Shown here: positions 11,961 through 26,188 of the stretch, piece by piece | Layout: each line of letters starts with the position of its first letter | Numbering within the stretch: the first letter of the stretch is position 1 | The notes under the pieces: generated by a model | Databases searched by the model: none | What the model saw: only the letters and a program-made list of their open reading frames with translations | What the model was told of the DNA's origin: nothing | Translations under genes and position numbers: made by a program | Origin: Cyclospora cayetanensis | Taxonomy: Eukaryota > Apicomplexa > Conoidasida > Eucoccidiorida > Eimeriidae | Assembly: GCF_002999335.1 (NCBI RefSeq) | Contig: NW_020312768.1 | Location: forward strand, 1-64,000 | Direction: 5' to 3' | DNA: 64,000 nucleotides

Positions 11961-13878
11961 CAGGATAACCGTGAAACGGAATCTCACGACTCTTTATATC
12001 GGCTACTTAGTGGACAACCTACGCATATCAACAGTTTACTCAACATTTGACTTCGCAGACGCTTTCGTATGGATCCCCTGCACCCTGCTGAGAGCCACCA
12101 ACCCCATTCTACACTCGTGCTTGCAAAAACGAGGTACGTGTATGGAGTTTAGACTTACCAATGCCCAAATGGACAGCAATGGCAAGTTGTTCGGAATTAC
12201 AATGAGCTTATTGAGGAGGGCTGGATGGCTACCTCGACAGACGAAGTCTCAATATTAAGCCACAGCTTTTAGGAGCGCCTACAGCACCTGCGGGGGGCAA
12301 TTCAGCGGTTGCGGTGCAACCAGTGGTATGTGAAAGCACCCATTCATCCACTTTTCCCTGGGTTTCCGTGTTTCGGCTGCCGAAATCGAGCCACATTTGG
12401 CAAACAAATTGAAGATATCTAGCCTCGCTTTTTACCTTGGGCAGCTGCAATGTTGTTGAGAAACTTTGTGAGCTTGCATCTTGTTACCCAATTTTCACTA
12501 AAGTGTTTCCTTCAATCGCTGCTCACTTGGCTTATTTACTTTTGCAACCGCAGTGCACGACTTGGCAGAGGAGGCTGATGCCGCAGCAAGTATGCTTGCT
12601 GGCCACCCTACGCCTCCGACTCGCGTCGCCCCATTTTTGGTGGCATTGCTTCCCAGTAACCGATGCTAGTGACATAGCTCTGCTATTATCTCTGAACAGG
12701 ATACGGGCTCTCCAATGTATCAAACTGTTGATTGACATTCTTATCCTTCACCGAAATTGAGCAGTGGTATCTAGTGCAAAAAAATCCTATGGGGCGTGGT
12801 CGGGAGTAGACGAATGTCGGCACTCCATGCTGTTGTTTTGCTTTTGTTCAGCCTGACCATCAATGTTTTAAGTTACGTGCGAAGAGTTGTGAGAGCTCTG
12901 TTTACCGTATATATTAGGTGTATTGGGAGCCTCTTGCAATACGCATGTACAGTGAAGCAAGTTGAATGCAGCATTGAAGCGGTCGCCTACGCGGAGTTTG
13001 CGACGCTGCAGCGCATCACTATTGTGCCGAGTAGTAGGGATTGCTTGCAGTGCTTCACGAATTCTATTGAGCTTCGGTGTGTCTTACGCCTGTGGCACTC
13101 ACAAATCCGCTACAATTGCCACAACTGAAACTGGTAGCACTGTGCAGCAGTGCAACGCTGACGACGCCTTGTTGTGATTCGAACAAAGTGGTGATCTGGT
13201 CGCTTATAAATTCCGACTTCACTCTACTCTTCCGCGTTGCATAAAGCCTATGAGTACTTTCTTTACGGCTACGGTGGAAATAACTCTACACGGGAAAGCG
13301 CTTATTTTTCTTTGTAATGTCCTGGAAAGCGTCTTGCCGCGGAGGCGTGTGCAGAGTAGTTTCCATATTTACAGAAGCTGAGGCCGCCTAGTGCTCCTGA
13401 ACCCGGCCATTCGCAAACTTTTCGGTCCCAGAGCGGCTATGGACTAATCTGACTATGGATTATCCTTTTAGGCTGCTGGAGGTTAAGGGTCAATATACCA
13501 TCTGTGTCATTGTTCACAGATCGGCAGCTATGCTTATTGCTGCATACGCTCTAGCGCTACCACGGCCCCGAAAATTGCCAATGTATGGTAAAGTAATGTT
13601 ATGAAAGCCTCACGGAATTCTCCACGAGTATAATCACAGAAAGGGAAGCGAAGCTCGTTGGTGCATTATGCGCGTGCCTTTATGATCCCCTACACACTGG
13701 CCATTATGTGACCACTGCGAACATCCTGGACCAGATTAACAGACAGAGCACACCGAGCGCCACCATCTGCTGTAGTTGCTACTCTTTGCTTAAAACTAAC
13801 TCTACTGCTTGGCTTGATTTCCTCGTTGTACGGAGTGGGTGACTTTGCAACAGTACACTCGTATGCCCGTTGCTATCC

Positions 13879-13910
13879 AGGGGCTCCTCAGTTTAAACTG
13901 AGGAGCCCCT
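13879..13910. repeat. Perfect 32-base palindrome
   Basis: Two 16-base arms with no loop, centred on gtttaaac: aggggctcctcagttt (13879-13894) followed by its reverse complement (13895-13910). No gene is near. The arm ending (gaggagcccct) resembles the arms of the hairpin at 63555-63595. Confidence 0.9.
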
Positions 13911-14334
13911 TTCCGGTCCAGGCCTGTACTTGGAGTTTGGAACATGCAGTCACCCTAGCACCGGAAGGAACCAAAGAATAGCTGGATTGTGCATGCGAAT
14001 GGATGTCCAAAGCTGAATAGAGAAAAACCCCAGATTATGGAGAGCGGCAATCGGTTTGTGCGTTTCGAGCCTGGACATTTGATTGCGGTAGATTGGCAGG
14101 CTTTGCGAGTTGCACCATGAGGTGACCAGACGTTTGCGGCCAGGTGGCTAGAGCCATTTGCGGTTACGAAGCAATGCTCTCTCTGACTCCATGTATTTCT
14201 GAGAGAAATTGGAGTTGCAGCACAATAATCAACAGTGGCTTTGGAGAGGACTTTTTATCATTTTCGAATTATTTGCTGACTTGCTTGAGCAGGCAAGTTG
14301 CCCCCGTGTAGAGGCGAAGGAACCACATGGCGTC

Positions 14335-14541
14335 GTAGGTGTGCTGGATTCTAGAACTGTTCAGCGCCAAGGAGACAGTAAAAGGGAGCTTCAAATGGAA
14401 CAGTTAAAGGAGCGCCACCCTTTTCGGTTAAAAATGCGTAGTTGGGGCTTTGTTGTCTTTCAGAAACTTCATGCTCCTTTTCGGTGCACGAAGCTGGTCA
14501 CCATGAAAGGTATTTTTCGAGCTCCTTGGTAGTTTTCTCTC
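14335..14541. repeat. Dispersed repeat family B, copy 2
   Basis: Shares two blocks in the same order with 31719-31874: gtaggtgtgctggattct with ctgttcagcgccaaggag, and gtatttttcgagctccttgg with tagttttc. The two copies differ at many positions and in spacing. Confidence 0.45.
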
Positions 14542-16054
14542 CCCAACGCGCTGCTTTTGCTGAATTGAAAATTTTTATTCATGAGTATTCCTTGAATTGT
14601 GTCCAGCTGTTAGTGCTGAGCTGCGTTCTATTCCCAGATATATGTAGAGGTACTTTCGACTATGTTGTTTATATATACATGCCTTGCATCCGTATTGACG
14701 TGATACTTTTCTGAATAGTATGTCCTCGCCGACCTACCAAAAAAGACCCTCTGACAAATGATGCCGCTATGCCACCTGCGGAGCTACTAGGCTAATCAGC
14801 TTGCAAGCCGGCCTCTGCCTCCCTAAAAGGCGTCGTGATACGACCAGCTTCGACCTCCAAAAAACTTTCCTCCTCAGACTGCTGCCAAGAAACAAGGCAA
14901 TTGAAGTGCCAAATAACTTGATCGAAAACACACAGCTGTTGCAGGCACAGCTGAGACTCCACTATATCCACACCTCGTGGGTTACACTGCTTCGAACCAT
15001 GCGGTACTAATGACTGTAAAACTCCATCTACGGTTTCCGTAGGGAAACACGTAGTTACGGACTGAAATTGATATTACTAAGGGGTATGGGAACTCCCTCC
15101 TTCCCCTGCCGCGCCGTCAGACTTTTCCTTACATCAAGGGGAAGGAACAGTCAGAATGAGCAAAGCCTCACCCTCGAGGTGCTCCGAGAATTCACAAGTA
15201 GCCACACTTAGCATCCATCATACGCACACATACATATTTGCACACGAGCATAACTTTGCGTCTTCTTGTATCTAGCTGATAGTATTCGGCAATCAATGAA
15301 TTTGCTAACAGACAAACAAGAAACAATATTTTTGACAATTTCAAGCCAAATGCAGATACTGTAGTAGAAATTGTTTTAGTGCATCGTGGCCCTCTGCCGG
15401 AGTGCATAAAGGATGCACTACGGTGCACTCTAGTTGTCTCCCCTCATGTATCCGTGCTATTAAGGCTGCGAGCAGGTGAACAACAGCACTGAATATTATT
15501 TCATTAAGCTTTTATTGAGTCTGAAGGTAAGTTCCTTTCTACGGAGGCCGTAGATCGAGCGTCACACAGGGAACCCAGCTGTCGTCTAGTTCATTTCGAC
15601 TCGATAATGAAGCGGGAACAAGGAGTAGAAAAATCCACAGGCAATGATCACTGACCAACATGCTATTAGCTGTGGAAGGTGTTTGCTGATAATTGTCAGC
15701 TGAGCGATAGCTATGCACTCGACTTTCCACTGAAGTAGAAAATATTAATGCATAGCTAGCTGGCTCGATTTTCCTGAGCCCTCTAATGGAGCAGTATTTA
15801 TTGCCCAACGGTAACGCTTAATCTTCCTCCGGAGGCATAGATAGCTCTAGACTCAAGGAAAGTTTGGTAAAATGTAATTGTATGTTTTCTCAGAAAAGTT
15901 TTCTCATTCACCTCTTCGCAGCCTTGCTGCCTCCGGTATCTGGGTTCAGCATTTTACAGTGAACCTCACTCATTCCGCCGCCTACGCTCCTCAAAGCTCC
16001 CCAAACATGAGGGGAAAGGTATAGCTAGGGTGCGTCAGTCTGCTCTCTCTGCGC

Positions 16055-16106
16055 ACTCCAAGCATTCCCAGCTACATGAACACAGCATCTCACACACATG
16101 CACTTG
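16055..16106. repeat. Dispersed repeat family C, copy 2
   Basis: gcactccaagcattcccagc followed by tacatgaacacagcatct matches 11-45 (gcactccactagtcacagct, agttgcacacagcatct) and, in its second half, 33580-33614 (ctagtttcacatagcatcta). Function unknown. Confidence 0.45.
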
Positions 16107-17255
16107 CCACTGCGTTCTCTGGTACCGAGCTAAAAGTAGTCTGCAATAATCGATCAATAAGAAAAGACAATCCAGTTTGTCGAATTTTCACTAATTCTAA
16201 ATAAAGTATACCTCGTGCAGTAGAAAGTGCACCAAGGAAGCTTAGCCTGCTACAAAAAACCGGTGTAGAGCAAAACACATTATCCACTTTTCCGTGACAA
16301 AACATGGAAAAGTAGAGAGTCGACGCAGTGGCTCATCCAATGATATACAGCCAAGCCACAGCCTGATTTTAGACGCCAACAAGCAGGCATGGCGTAATTC
16401 GTTGTCCCTCCATTGCTTCGTTGACGGTGCTCGAATCTCGAAGCGACTAACGGATTCAGATCATATGTCCAACCCAATATTATCAGGACTATTTAAGGAC
16501 TTTCGTGGCTGAGTCTCTGTGCTACACCAGCCATAAGTGACCCTGGATCCATGCTATACTTCCTCACATCGTACAGGGGCGTCTACAGCTATGTGAGTGC
16601 AGCCTCTGTGCCAGGGAGGCAGGTCCTGCCTACCTAGGATGTCTATACACCAAACACACTCTAAAGTGATACTTAACAGAGTGAAATCTGTGCTAATTTT
16701 GCTCCTCAATAGCTGCAACAGCAGGAAGCCCCTGCTCCCGATGAGCGCTACTGCTACCGCTCCAGCCGCCATTACTGCACAGTGGTAACAGTAGCCGGTC
16801 ATGCATCAGCAGCGTACTGAGCTGATGCGTTTATATTTTGAACAGCAGCGTGATTAGAAGCAGAATCCTAAGGTACACAGAAGGCCAAATACATAGCCCA
16901 AGGCAGCAGTTTCTCGAGGGGCAGCAGCCAGCCCCGCAGCAAATACAGCAGAGGAGGAATTGCGGTACGAGGAGCTCAGCAACGTTCACCCTTCGTACCG
17001 TTGTATCTTCTCTTTGACCAAAAGCAGCAGCATGAGTAGTAGTAGTTGCAGCAGCAGAGCCAAAGTGGATTGTGCAACGCTGGTTGTAAACGGGGAAGCA
17101 CCGGCCGCCTGTACCGCTTTCTACTTAGAGTCTCTTTGGTGTACTTCTTTTGCTCCGTTCCCTGCATGAAGTAGAATCAGTAGAAACACGCACGCTAGCA
17201 GCGGCAGGAAGCGTGGAAGAGCTACACATAGCAGCGACAAGTGTTTTTCGTTCTG

Positions 17256-20200
17256 ATGGAGGGAGAAACTATTGCAACGGACACGCACGCTGCTGCTGAA
17301 GGACGCACCGCTGCAGCACTTCATAATCCTCAGCTTCAACAGGAAGAATTGTCAGCAACGTCTAGAGACGAGGGCTCGCCAGCAAGAAGAATCAGCGGCC
17401 TTACTGAGACAGCAACTCAGAATGAAGCCACAACGTCGGCAGCAACGCAAACCAGGGAAGTCGCCGATGCAGTCCATCCTTCAACTTATGCGGTGTTGAA
17501 TTGCAGAGGTGGCTGTGGCATCAGCCGTAGTCCTGGGGCACAAGTGAGTTCGTATTTGCGCATTCGATCGGCTCGGCGCAACCCGTTATCCACAGGAGTT
17601 GCAAGCTTCAGCAACGATGCTGCTTTGCATCTCCTGCAGCAGCATGGCAGCAGACATGGTGGCAACCCACCAGTTGACGAGATAGTATCGCTTGTACTGC
17701 AGCTGCGGCAGCAGCAGCAAGACCAGCAGGCTTTGGTCGCACTTGCTACGCAGCAACACCGATCGCGGAGAGGAGAAAGCAGGTTGACACGACAACAGCA
17801 GCAGATTCAGACGCAGAAGCTGCGCTTACATCTCACGGAGTGCAGGCATCTGCTTTTGCGGATTGCCGATCACACAATAGGGGACCTCCAGCAAGATGCC
17901 AATGCCCCTAACGCGTCCAACGCCACCAGTGGCAGCAGCAACAGCGCTTCAGGCATGCGTACCGTATGTTTGTTTGGCGGCTTAGGAGGCATTTCTGCCC
18001 TGGTGGGTCTGGCAACAGGAGCAGCAGCGCTGCCAGCTGCACTTCTGTCACGAGCATCGCCAGCGGCTGCAGTCGAAATCCGGGACTTGCTTCATGTGGT
18101 GTTTAGCGAGTCATTCTACTTGCTCAGGGAGTTTGTACTCTCGCATCCGCCCATTGCAGACCAGCTCGCACACAACGCTGGGTAAGCAGTGAATATATAT
18201 ACATAAATATGTGAATAAGTATATAAAAGTATGTAAATAAATACACACAAAAATATGTAAATATACACAAAAATATGTAAATATACATAAAAATATGTAA
18301 ATATACATAAAAATATGTAAATATACATAAAAATATGTAAATATACATATATATAAATATAAATGTATATATATATATACTGTTGGTACTGCCGCAAGTG
18401 TAGCAGGTGCTGTTTTTCCAGTTGTGTATTTTTATCGCTGCTGTCCCTTCGCTGGTGCGAATGCAAAAACTTTTTGCTGCCGATTTGAAGGCACCCCCCA
18501 CGTGCTGTACTGCCTGTACGTTTGCATCGCTGTAGACAGTTTTTGGCATGTGTGTTGCAGGTTATTGAGCTGCTTGTTGTCTTGTCTGGTGTGCCCCTCT
18601 ACCTGCGACGCCGCTGAGATGCTGCTTGAAGAGCTGATAGCGTCTAGGGAGACACCCCTCTCCTTGCATTTTTGCTGTCCTTCGTGGCTTAGGGGCCATG
18701 CGGGGGATCATCCATGCGCTACTTCCTTAGGATCTCCAGCGGCAGCGACGACAGTGGCGGTGGGGGGAGGCAATTTGCTGCAGGGAGGATGGGGGGAGCT
18801 TCAGGTCAGACATATTGCACTGCTAGCACGGCTACTGACGCTCCTTGTGGTTGAAGCAGATGATCGCCTTGCGTGTAGCAGCAGCCTTTGGCTGCTTCGT
18901 CGCCCTCGCTCTTACAAGCGGCATCGCTGTGGGGAGGTGGCTGCAGTACAGAGGCGAGAAGACATGCTGCAACAGCAACAGCAGCAACAGCCGCAACAGC
19001 ACCAGCTTCACTTGCAGCCGGTAGGGATATCTGCCCATCCTTCGGCTTCGGCAGGAGGTGCCACCAGCCACGCCCTTAGCAGCAGCAGCAGCAATAGGCG
19101 CAACAGCTGCAAGACACAGAAACAGCGATGGAGTCCGTGGTTGCTCGAGTCTCTAGGGGATGCGCCCACTAGGCCTGAAGAGACTCGAAAGGTTCTTTGC
19201 GATCTCATTGAGATGGGCCCCATACACTGCAGTAGTGACAGCCTGAATGAAAGCCTCGATAGCAGCGAACATACCAGCAGCGAGGAAGAGGCGAATGCTT
19301 TTCAGCCCGTCGCCGCGATCGGCTGCCGCAGTCGCAGCAGGAAGCTCCGCGCTGCTCCTTCTGTTCGCATGCAACAAAATGTGGATCGGGATATATGGCT
19401 GCGGCGCAGGAGGGGGCGCTCGGCTGCAGCTTTCTTGCTGGGGAGGACAAAGCTGCAGAGCGACGATGAGCAGGTGAACGTACACCGGAGGGCCTTCATG
19501 ACGCCTGGGAGATCGTGCTGCAGTGAGGGGGGCTGCAGCAGCCGGCATAGTACCAGCTGCAGCGCTTGTGCAGACAGCAACAGAGAGATCCTCCTACAGC
19601 AGCCGCAGCTCGTTGAGAGACTGGTAGAACTGCTGTGGCTTCAATCCATACCTCTCCCCGGCTTCCTCTCTGGAGTTACATGCGGGGGTGGGGCAACTGC
19701 TGCTGCGCCCGCTGCAGCAGATAGCGGAGACGCTCTGTTGGAGCTCTTGCAGAGGAGTAACACGCCGCTATTCGATCTTGTTCTGGGGGAGGCAAGTGGA
19801 CCTAGGCCTAGCACCCGAAGGAGTCGGCACAGCAATGCACGTGCAAGCGACGCGATGAACTATTCGGCTACGTCCAGTGCGTCGTGGAGGCGCAGCAGCA
19901 ACAACAGTGACGCTCCAGAAACTGCAGCACAAGGCGGGAGAGGAGGCTTCATGCCCCTTATGTCCAGACCACGGATGCCGTTCAGCCTTCTGCATACGAG
20001 AGGGACGGCCGCTTCAGTTGCGCAAGCTGCTGACACACGCCGCCGATCATCGAATGGGGGGCCGCCCGCAGTGCGTCCTACTGTTGAATCACGGCTTGCC
20101 GGAGGTTCTTCTGGTGCTTCCGTAGAAGCATCTGCAGTGGCCGATGTGCTAGTGAGCGGTGGAGGAGGTTCTCTATTTCGGCGCCTTTCTCCGTGGCCTC

Positions 20201-23200
20201 TCGTTGGCGATGCAGTCGTGCGCGGGCAGCCTGAGGGGGCAGCACCTGCGAGCAGCGGCAGCAGGAGGAATTTGCATGCCAACGCGTCCTCCACGGATGT
20301 AGACATGTCACCAGCAGAGCAGGAGGAGGAAGCAGCAGGAGAAGCGCCTACACCCGAATCAACTGCGCCGACTGGTTTGGCAGCAGAAGCAACAACCGCT
20401 GCTGCTGCTGGGATCTCTGTCGAGCTCACAGCAGACACAGTCTTCACCACACACGACGATATCGCGTCTCTTGTGGCTGCTGTCTCTGCCGCAAGTGCCC
20501 CGAGCATCGGCATTGAGTTCGTAGCGCCCTTGTCTGTGCAGCAGCAGCAGCAAGGCGGCATGGCTGTCGCTGAGTTCAGAAGCAGCGGCCTGCCAGCAGA
20601 AGTGCAGGGGGTCGAGTCTTTGGGAGTGGGAACGGCTGCAGAGGGACTTAGCGCTACTACCAGCGCAGCAGTCGCATCCGCTTCAGAAGCCCGTCGACGA
20701 GCTCGAGCAGCTGCAGATGCAGCAGCTGCAGCAGAAGCTGTTGAAGCCGCCTCGGATGCGATCCGCGGGGTGGTGGAGGAACCGGTTGCAGCCTCGGGGG
20801 GGGCCATATGGACGGTGTCTGCCCTCGTCGGGGAGAGTCCGCAGCAGCAGCAGCAGCAGCAGCAGCAGCTTCGAGCACTTGTCCACGTGCTTTTGCAGAG
20901 GGCAGACGACTCGGAGGATTCCACGCCAGCCGTTGGAATCAGTGGATTTGCTGCAGGAGCTGAAGCGTCGCAGCAGGTGGTGCAGATTCATCAAGGCCTC
21001 GGGGTGCGGGACGAGCTGCAGCTGCGGCAACTCTTTCATAGGACTCATGAGCTGTACAGACAGCACAGAGCTGCACTGAAGCGCCGCAATCGCCGGCGAA
21101 AGCGGAGTGCTCAGCAGAGCAGTGGAAGCCCTGCTGGCAGCGCCTCCCACGTTGCTGGAGCAGCAGCGTCTGAGCGACAGCAGCAACCCGAAGAGGCATT
21201 TTGTCGAGAGCAGCACGCTGAACACGAATCTCAGCAGCAGTCGGACCAGCAACAAGAGGCCAGTTTCATGGGGCGGTTGCTCCGGAGGCTGTCGACGCTT
21301 TCCTTTGGGATTTCCCGTGGGCAGCACGCCGCTACAGCAGAAGGGAGTTCTAGCGATGCTTCTGGTGTGCGGAGGCCTACTCCCCAACGCGTTGGAGATG
21401 CGGCTAACAGCTCTGTCGCGGAGGGTTCGCCAGAGGGCAGACAACACTTGCTACGCCGTCGTCGCAGGAGGCGCAGTTCAAGTAGCGGGACTAGCGATAA
21501 CGGCGGTTCCAACAGCCGTCACCGCAGCAGCAGTGGCAGCAGCAGTGGCATGCGCAGCAGCAGCAACGACGGCGTCAGCAGCAGGGAGGCGCCGCAGCAG
21601 CAGAGTTTCCCCTGGCCTCCTAGGCCTCCTGGTGCGCATCGTCGGCTGAAGAAGAAGGAGCAATATGGCGAGTCGCGCGAGCAAGGACTGTCTCGGCGAG
21701 ATCGCTACAAGAGGCGAAAGTTGCAGCAGCGGCAGCAGCGGCGGGTGCGTTTGCAAGGGACTGATGGCTTCCTGCGTCAGCCGCTGATGGAGAGTCTAAG
21801 TGCAGATGATCCGTACAGCAGCAGCAGCAACAGCAGCGTCATGTCCTCTGGCACGGAGGACGAATCTTCTGAGCTACAGCAACTGAAACAACTGGAAATC
21901 AAAAAGGCTGCAGCGGCAAATGCTTGTCGTCCTCGAATCCCCTTCAGCGTTGGTGCTGCCTTGAGGGCCACTGCAATCCCGCGCACTTTCTCAGAGCAGC
22001 AGCAACAGCAGCAGATCCAAGCAACGGAGTCAGTGGTAGCTGCTCGTAACGGCAGTAGTCCGCCCGCAGCCGCGGCAGACAACTCGCTGCCCCCTGCTGC
22101 AAGTGCCGCAGAGGCTCAAGAGCAGCAGCAGCACTCCGCTGTCGGAGCCTCCGAAGAGGGACTACAGCCCCCCACTCTCACTACCCCTCCATTAGCGCCT
22201 TCAGCCACAGCAGAAGCTACACCCGAGGACGCTGAGCCGTTGGTTGTATTCGACCCTGAGCTGCCATTGCACGAGCAAGCGCAGCAAGTACTGCAGCTTT
22301 ACGCCTACAGGTCCCTAAACGACGTTGGCTCTTCCCCTTTCACCCGCGTTCAGGAGCAGCAGGAGCAGCAGGAGCAGCAGGAGCAGCAACAACAGCAGCA
22401 GCAACAACCCGCCGTCGCCGCTCGAGCTGTTGGCGAATCCCCAGGGGAGGATGGTGTAGCAACTGCATCCGCAGGGGCGGATGGATCAGCCGCACCCCCG
22501 AGCAGAACACTCTCCTGGCAACAGTGGGCGACATCTTTCTTGGGAGCATCAGGCCTGTTCTCCGATGCTGTGGCAGCAGGAACGCCAGATGGTGCGGCAG
22601 ATGCAGCAACTGAGGGAGGAGCGGCATCTGCAAATCCAGACGAAGCCAGCGCACACTCCAACACAGCAGGAGCAGCAGGGCGACCTCCTCGCAATCCACC
22701 TGAGAACGCCAATTCGCTGCAACATCAGCAGCCACGCCGTGATACACCTCCAGAAGAGGAGCAGCAACAGCTCTCGACTGGCTCGGTGCATGAAGTGCTG
22801 ACAGCGGCCTTGCAGACGTTAAGGGGTGTTGCCGCGCGAAGCAGCAATGGGGCGCTCGAATTGATTCTGACCACCGTTCTCCAACAGATAACTCCTCCAG
22901 AACAGAACTACGTTATTCGCATTGGGTCCATCCTTCAGCACACAGTGAGTCCATTTCTCAAGCTTAGTCTGAACCACTAAAAGACTCTCCATCAATTGGG
23001 TGAACCTTGCAAGGATTTTTGGAGGGCCTCTTAGAATGCCCAGGGGCCTCATTTCTCTTTCGGTACCACGTTCAGTGATCCGATGCATGGATGCAAATTC
23101 ATGCTGGTGTATGCGGAATTGTGCTGGTGTATGCGGAAATGTGCTGGTGTATGTACATCTATGCTGGTGAATGTGCATCTATGCTGGTGTATGCGCATCT

Positions 23201-26151
23201 ATGCTGGTGTATGCTCATCTATGCTGGTGTATGCGGAAATGTGCTGATGTATGTGCATCTATGCTGGTGTATGCGGAAATGTGCTGATGTATGTGCATCT
23301 ATGCTGGTGTATGCGCATCTATGCTGGTGTATGTGCATCTATGCTGGTGTATGTGCATCTATGCTGGTGTATGTGGAAATGTGCTGTTGTACAGCCGGAA
23401 CTGTACTTTGTTGTTTGTTCGCTCTTGGGAGGCAAGACGCGTGCTGCGGTGCAAAGACGCCTGGGGCGTCTTGGCATCGTTCGGCTGCTTGGAAATTTGC
23501 TGGAAACGCAAGTATGGTTTAGACCAGATCCTTTTGCCCATCAGTGGCTGCAGGCTGACACCGCTCAGCAGCAACAGCAGCAGGTGCAGGGTGAAGCGGA
23601 GGCGGACGACCTGCAGAGAGCAGACGGCAGTCTCGAAGCGAGTCCTTTGACCACAGGTGCAAGTTGTGCAGAGAGTGCGCCTGTTGGAAGCGGTCCTGCA
23701 GAAGCCTCCACAGATGCGCGTGCTTCATTGGGGGAAGGCTTGGCATCAAGGAGTCGCTGTCTGTCTGATGAGGGCGCTCGAAGAAGTAGCGTCAGCAGCA
23801 GCAGCGTGTATACGATGCCAGCCTCGTTTAGCGTGTCTCTTTCTGCTTTGCCGCCTCCCTCCCTCTCTCTGGACATGTTTTGCTGCTGTGAAACGTCTCT
23901 GTGCGCCTTCGCCCTAGAATTGCTGCGTCTGATCCACGATTTGGCAGACTATGAATGCGGCCCGGTAGCTGCTGACATCAGGAGGGAAATGCTTACGCCA
24001 CACGAGCGAAACATTGTGATGCATGCCTTACGCGTGCCGCGTAGGGTTGATCTGCGTCCACCCTTGATCCGAGCAGTACGGCAGCGACTCAAGGTCATAC
24101 ACCCCCATCCTCTGGTAGACGCCGAAAACACACGGAAATCGGCACAGCCTTCTGCTGGAACGGCCAGAATCGCAAACAGTGATGCTCTCAACGTGACGCC
24201 CTCTAGTGAGGTATGGCAGCAGCATCAACAGGAGTCAGGAGGCGGCGAACACGAAACTGCGGAAGCGAATGTCGAGGAGGTGCATGAAGGGCAGCAACAC
24301 CAGCGGCCAGCGTCAGCCGACACCAGCGGCAGCTCCATTGAGGCAGCAGGAACGCATCGCTCCAACGAGCAGTTCGGTCGCATTGCGACACGCTATATTT
24401 TTAAGGGAACAGCGGGGTTGCTATCGCGCCTTATTTGCATATACGGGCACGAGCCTCCCTCTTCAGTCTACAAGTTTTGGCTGGCCTCGTCCATAGAAGC
24501 GTGTATTAGAGGCGCTGACCCCCTCATAAAGGTGTTTGCGGCTGAGAGTGGATTGCTGCAGATCATCCTCAGGGATATGCACGCAATTGCTCTCGAACAG
24601 AAAGCGCATCTCGAACAGAAAGAACACTCTCCCCAGAGCCAGCCCATCTCCACCCCAGCAACGGCGGATGCCTCTATGGATGCGGACTGTACAACACGGA
24701 GTGACAGCAGCAGCAGCAGCACAACGAGGCCGACTGCCAACACCAGCAACACAGGATGCGCGGCGCACCGTGGAATGCTGCAGTCCTGTTGCGACCTTAT
24801 GGGGGAGCTGCTCAAGTTCAACCCCTATGTACTGCTGCTCCTGGATCGGCACTTCGCTCGGCATCCTGAAGCTTTTAGGATTTTTGTCGCTACTATTGAA
24901 GATCACCTTATCGACACGAACGTTCTGGTTCGGAGTCTCTTCCTTACTTTCGAGTTTTGCAGGCAGATAGCAAGGGTTCACGCGCTTGCAGCCAGGAGCA
25001 TCGCCGCATGCTCGGATTCATCATCCGGGAGCGAGAGGGACGGAGGCTCGACGGTGCAGGAGGATCTGAGAAACGCTACAGGGATGACCGCAGGGACGAG
25101 TACTACAGCCGCAGAGGCACTCGAACTGCATGCAAAACAGCGCGCCTTGCCTCTGTGGAGGCAAATGCATTTCTTTGACCGCAACTCCTCCAGCTCTGTT
25201 ACTCTGCATGGGCCTCAAGGCGGTGGAGTGCACGTACAACAGAAGCGAGCACAGCGCACCTCCTGCCTCGCGCAAGGCAAGCCGCATGATTCAGACTCGT
25301 GTTGCGCATCGGGGGGCTTTGCTGCACCCACTGGACTGACTGTGCCTTTTGCAGACGGCGCGGTTCTTAGGGCATTGCTGAACCGCGGAGGCAGCAGAGT
25401 TTGCAGCAGTGGTTTTGCAGTCCAGACAGCACAGCAGGAGCAGCCGCTTCATGATGACGTGTGTTACTGGGACGTTGCGCCCTTGGGCGTAGGGCTTCGC
25501 CCCGATCCATCTCCGTCGATGGTGGCTTCTGTAGTGCGGGGTAGCAGGGAACTGCATGCAGTGTTTAGTGGGAAGTACCGAGTCGATGTGAATCTACTTC
25601 TGGATGAACAGCAAAGCCCGCTTGCAAAGTTTCTTGCTGAGAGGAGGACTGAAATACTCAAGAGGCTCATGTGCGGTAAGTCTACTCGGCGAAGTTCCTA
25701 TCTATTTGAACTTTATTGTATGCTGCGTGGCTTGGTACTCCCCTGGACATAGCCAGAGCCTCGCATCTATACCCCCTAAGTTGCATTTTCCCCTTGCTGA
25801 ATACCATGCATCGGAATATAGACCCTTGTAAAAGCAGCACCACAATTGTACCAGAGGTGCGTCTCAGAGCTACTTGTGGGCGTCTTTGGTGTGCGTGTTG
25901 CTGCTACTTTAGTGGTATCCTTCGAAGGGGTTGTTCCAGATAGCATTTGCTGCGTAAACACATCCCTTGTGTTGCTCCTGTTGGCACTACTGGATGGGAA
26001 ACTGCCGGAGACCTTGCGAGATATTAAGAATCAATTCAAAGAAGCTGAGGTTTGTCTTGCTCCTGGCTGTCTTCATTTGACCCCACGTCGGCTGTGTGTT
26101 GTCGTAGCCTGTCCCATCCAAAGGCGGGAGGGCGAGGCGGGGGGCTGTAGA

Positions 26152-26188
<37 letters not shown>

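Larger units (their letters stand above)
9102..17255. other. Long stretch without a supported gene (repeat-poor segment)
   Basis: About 8 kb. Open frames are short (130 codons at most, 11866-12258) and none looks like a known domain or joins by plausible splice sites. It contains copies of three diverged dispersed repeats (about 10201-10312, 11857-11960, 14335-14541 and 16055-16106), a 26-base tandem duplication (11801-11848) and a perfect 32-base palindrome (13879-13910). From about 16.9 kb the sequence turns CAG-rich, marking the start of the repeat-rich block and the promoter region of the next gene. Confidence 0.5.

Noticed and set aside
17241..17255. Start of the TRPC4AP gene at 17241
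   Set aside because: The codon there is GTG. The first in-frame ATG is at 17256.
18111..18549. Minus-strand frames rich in Tyr, Ile and Phe
   Set aside because: They mirror the AT-rich minisatellite of intron 1 on the other strand.
19860..20924. 354-codon minus frame opposite TRPC4AP exon 2
   Set aside because: It is a shadow of the repeat-rich exon. The plus frame continues into clear TRPC4AP motifs.
18197..23390. CRISPR-like arrays
   Set aside because: The repeat units are contiguous with no unique spacers, in introns of a eukaryotic gene.
23091..23522. Long open frames reading Cys/Tyr/Met-rich peptide across the 20-base array
   Set aside because: They arise because the unit has no stop codon and its length is not a multiple of three. 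The array lies inside an intron with matching phase-0 borders.
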